Shown here: positions 63,347 through 64,000 of the stretch, in pieces
Layout of the letters: the number at the start of each line of letters is the position of its first letter
Position numbering within the stretch: position 1 is the stretch's first letter
NCBI GenBank assembly: GCA_013289795.1
Contig: JABCZH010000008.1
Coordinates: 124,001-188,000 of the forward strand
Source of the DNA: Acidobacteriota bacterium
GTDB taxonomy: Bacteria > Acidobacteriota > Terriglobia > Terriglobales > Acidobacteriaceae
Length of the DNA: 64,000 bases
Direction of reading: 5' to 3'
Notes under the pieces: model-generated
What the model saw: only the letters and a program-made list of their open reading frames with translations
The model's database searches: none
Told to the model about the DNA's origin: nothing
Position numbers and translations under genes: made by a program

Positions 63347-63967
63347 TCACCAACTACGTCGCTGGAATGGCAGTTGTGCGGAAACTTGCTTCGAACCTGC
63401 AATTTTTCCAACGATGCCGGATCGAGTCGAGACCCCCATCTTCACCATGACCAACCGTAGAAAGGCCTTCACCGTGTTGGGGCTGATCTTCATTCGGCCT
63501 GCTATTTCCTTGCTGGTCAGTCCCTCAAACAGCAACCTTACCGTCTCCTGCTCGCGCGGCGTCAATCCAAAACGCGCACCAATCTCGTCCAACTTCACCC
63601 CTCCAGTCGCGTTCCTCTCCAGCAGAAGCACGAGTGCCAGATGACTTGGCGCCTGGGCGTTGCCGTTGAGGTTGAGAGGAAAGGAACGGCAATGGTACGT
63701 TCTTCTCGCTGATTTGAACTCCTCAACGAAGGTGAACGCAGTCGGCGACCCACGATCCACCAGGCTCCCGCGGATGCGCTTGGTGAGCCAGCCCTCGAGG
63801 TTGGGAATCTTCTGTGCCGCAGCTGGAAATGTGAGTATCTGGATGGCTTCGATATTCGAGGCCACCAGATTCAAAGAGCGATCGACCACCACCAGGCCCA
63901 GCCCGCCCGGCATGGAATGATCAGTTCGTGTGAAGTCCGCATCATCGAGCGCGAGGTTGGACACCAT
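63347..63967 (-). CDS. LuxR-type HTH regulator, copy 2
   Basis: 206-aa tandem paralogue of the gene at 62550. ATG 63967 gives MVSNLALDDADFTRTDHSMP, then the same PAS-like segment (LVVVDRSLNLVASNIEAIQI) and the HTH (GLTPREQETVRLLFEGLTSK). The shared helix-turn-helix is almost identical, so both may bind the same site. It extends 10 residues further at the C-terminus (VSAQLPFQRRSW). Target genes are not shown; the Cys-rich exported gene and DsbA-like gene downstream are possible. Confidence 0.88.
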   Translation of the reverse strand: MVSNLALDDADFTRTDHSMPGGLGLVVVDRSLNLVASNIEAIQILTFPAAAQKIPNLEGWLTKRIRGSLVDRGSPTAFTFVEEFKSARRTYHCRSFPLNLNGNAQAPSHLALVLLLERNATGGVKLDEIGARFGLTPREQETVRLLFEGLTSKEIAGRMKISPNTVKAFLRLVMVKMGVSTRSGIVGKIAGSKQVSAQLPFQRRSW

Positions 63968-64000
63968 CGTACCGGCCCTGTCTGGGGGAGACGAGCTTGT

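Overview
The window reads as a chromosomal segment of an Acidobacteriota-type bacterium (Terriglobia/Koribacter-like). This is inferred from gene content, not from a marker gene. It has moderately high GC, an array of prepilins starting GFSLIELL with a long aliphatic run, tandem secreted VWFA proteins, DUF1015, M13 and M16 exported peptidases, PDZ/GAF/PP2C phosphatases, and a Cys-containing exported protein of a kind I associate with Acidobacteriota. No rRNA, tRNA, CRISPR array, IS element or prophage was recognised. Housekeeping genes (secA, leuS, guaA, rph, thiG) are spread along the window, so it is ordinary chromosome with small accessory insertions.

Layout. 1-4057: a partial ABC ATPase and four minus-strand type IV prepilin-like genes, two nearly identical, most with their own terminator. 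4324-12501: a Rieske oxygenase, then a minus-strand run of radical SAM protein, PDZ-membrane-GAF-PP2C phosphatase, second PP2C phosphatase and M13 peptidase. 12922-18164: an FG-GAP exported protein and a coupled pair of M16 proteins, one with the HxxEH zinc motif and one without. 18289-22083: LigD-type polymerase, DUF72, and two adjacent Xer recombinases. 22096-30286: a three-domain acyl-activating/carrier/acyltransferase fusion, secA, a YVTN beta-propeller and DAHP synthase. 30408-37187: a tiny membrane protein, relBE, leuS, a membrane protein, guaA and vapBC. 37242-45753: SDR, LacD-type aldolase, a complete heavy-metal RND efflux operon and a Phd/PIN module. 45761-54712: rph-GerMN-amidase, DUF1015, paired VWFA proteins, cysteine synthase and a transsulfuration enzyme. 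54829-63967: cutA, a phosphohexomutase with an overlapping FtsB-like gene, thiG, a minus-strand set of small proteins with a tandem universal stress protein and DsbA-like oxidase, and two tandem LuxR-type regulators.

Two genome-scale habits stand out. Several genes without a Shine-Dalgarno have a TATAAT-like hexamer 6-13 nt before the start codon, which suggests leaderless or near-leaderless transcripts, while others carry strong AAGGAGG-type sites. Several intergenic gaps hold imperfect inverted repeats with recurring words (AACCACAGAG, GCATTCAGCACTCAGC, CTTTCTGCGAATATC), which look like dispersed non-coding repeat families. All three toxin-antitoxin modules have a recognisable promoter with short repeats overlapping it.

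I did not find a clearly unprecedented multi-gene system. The best candidates for new biology are the modular pilin array, the PDZ-GAF-phosphatase tandem, the AMP-ligase/ACP/PlsC fusion and the small-protein cluster near 58-61 kb.
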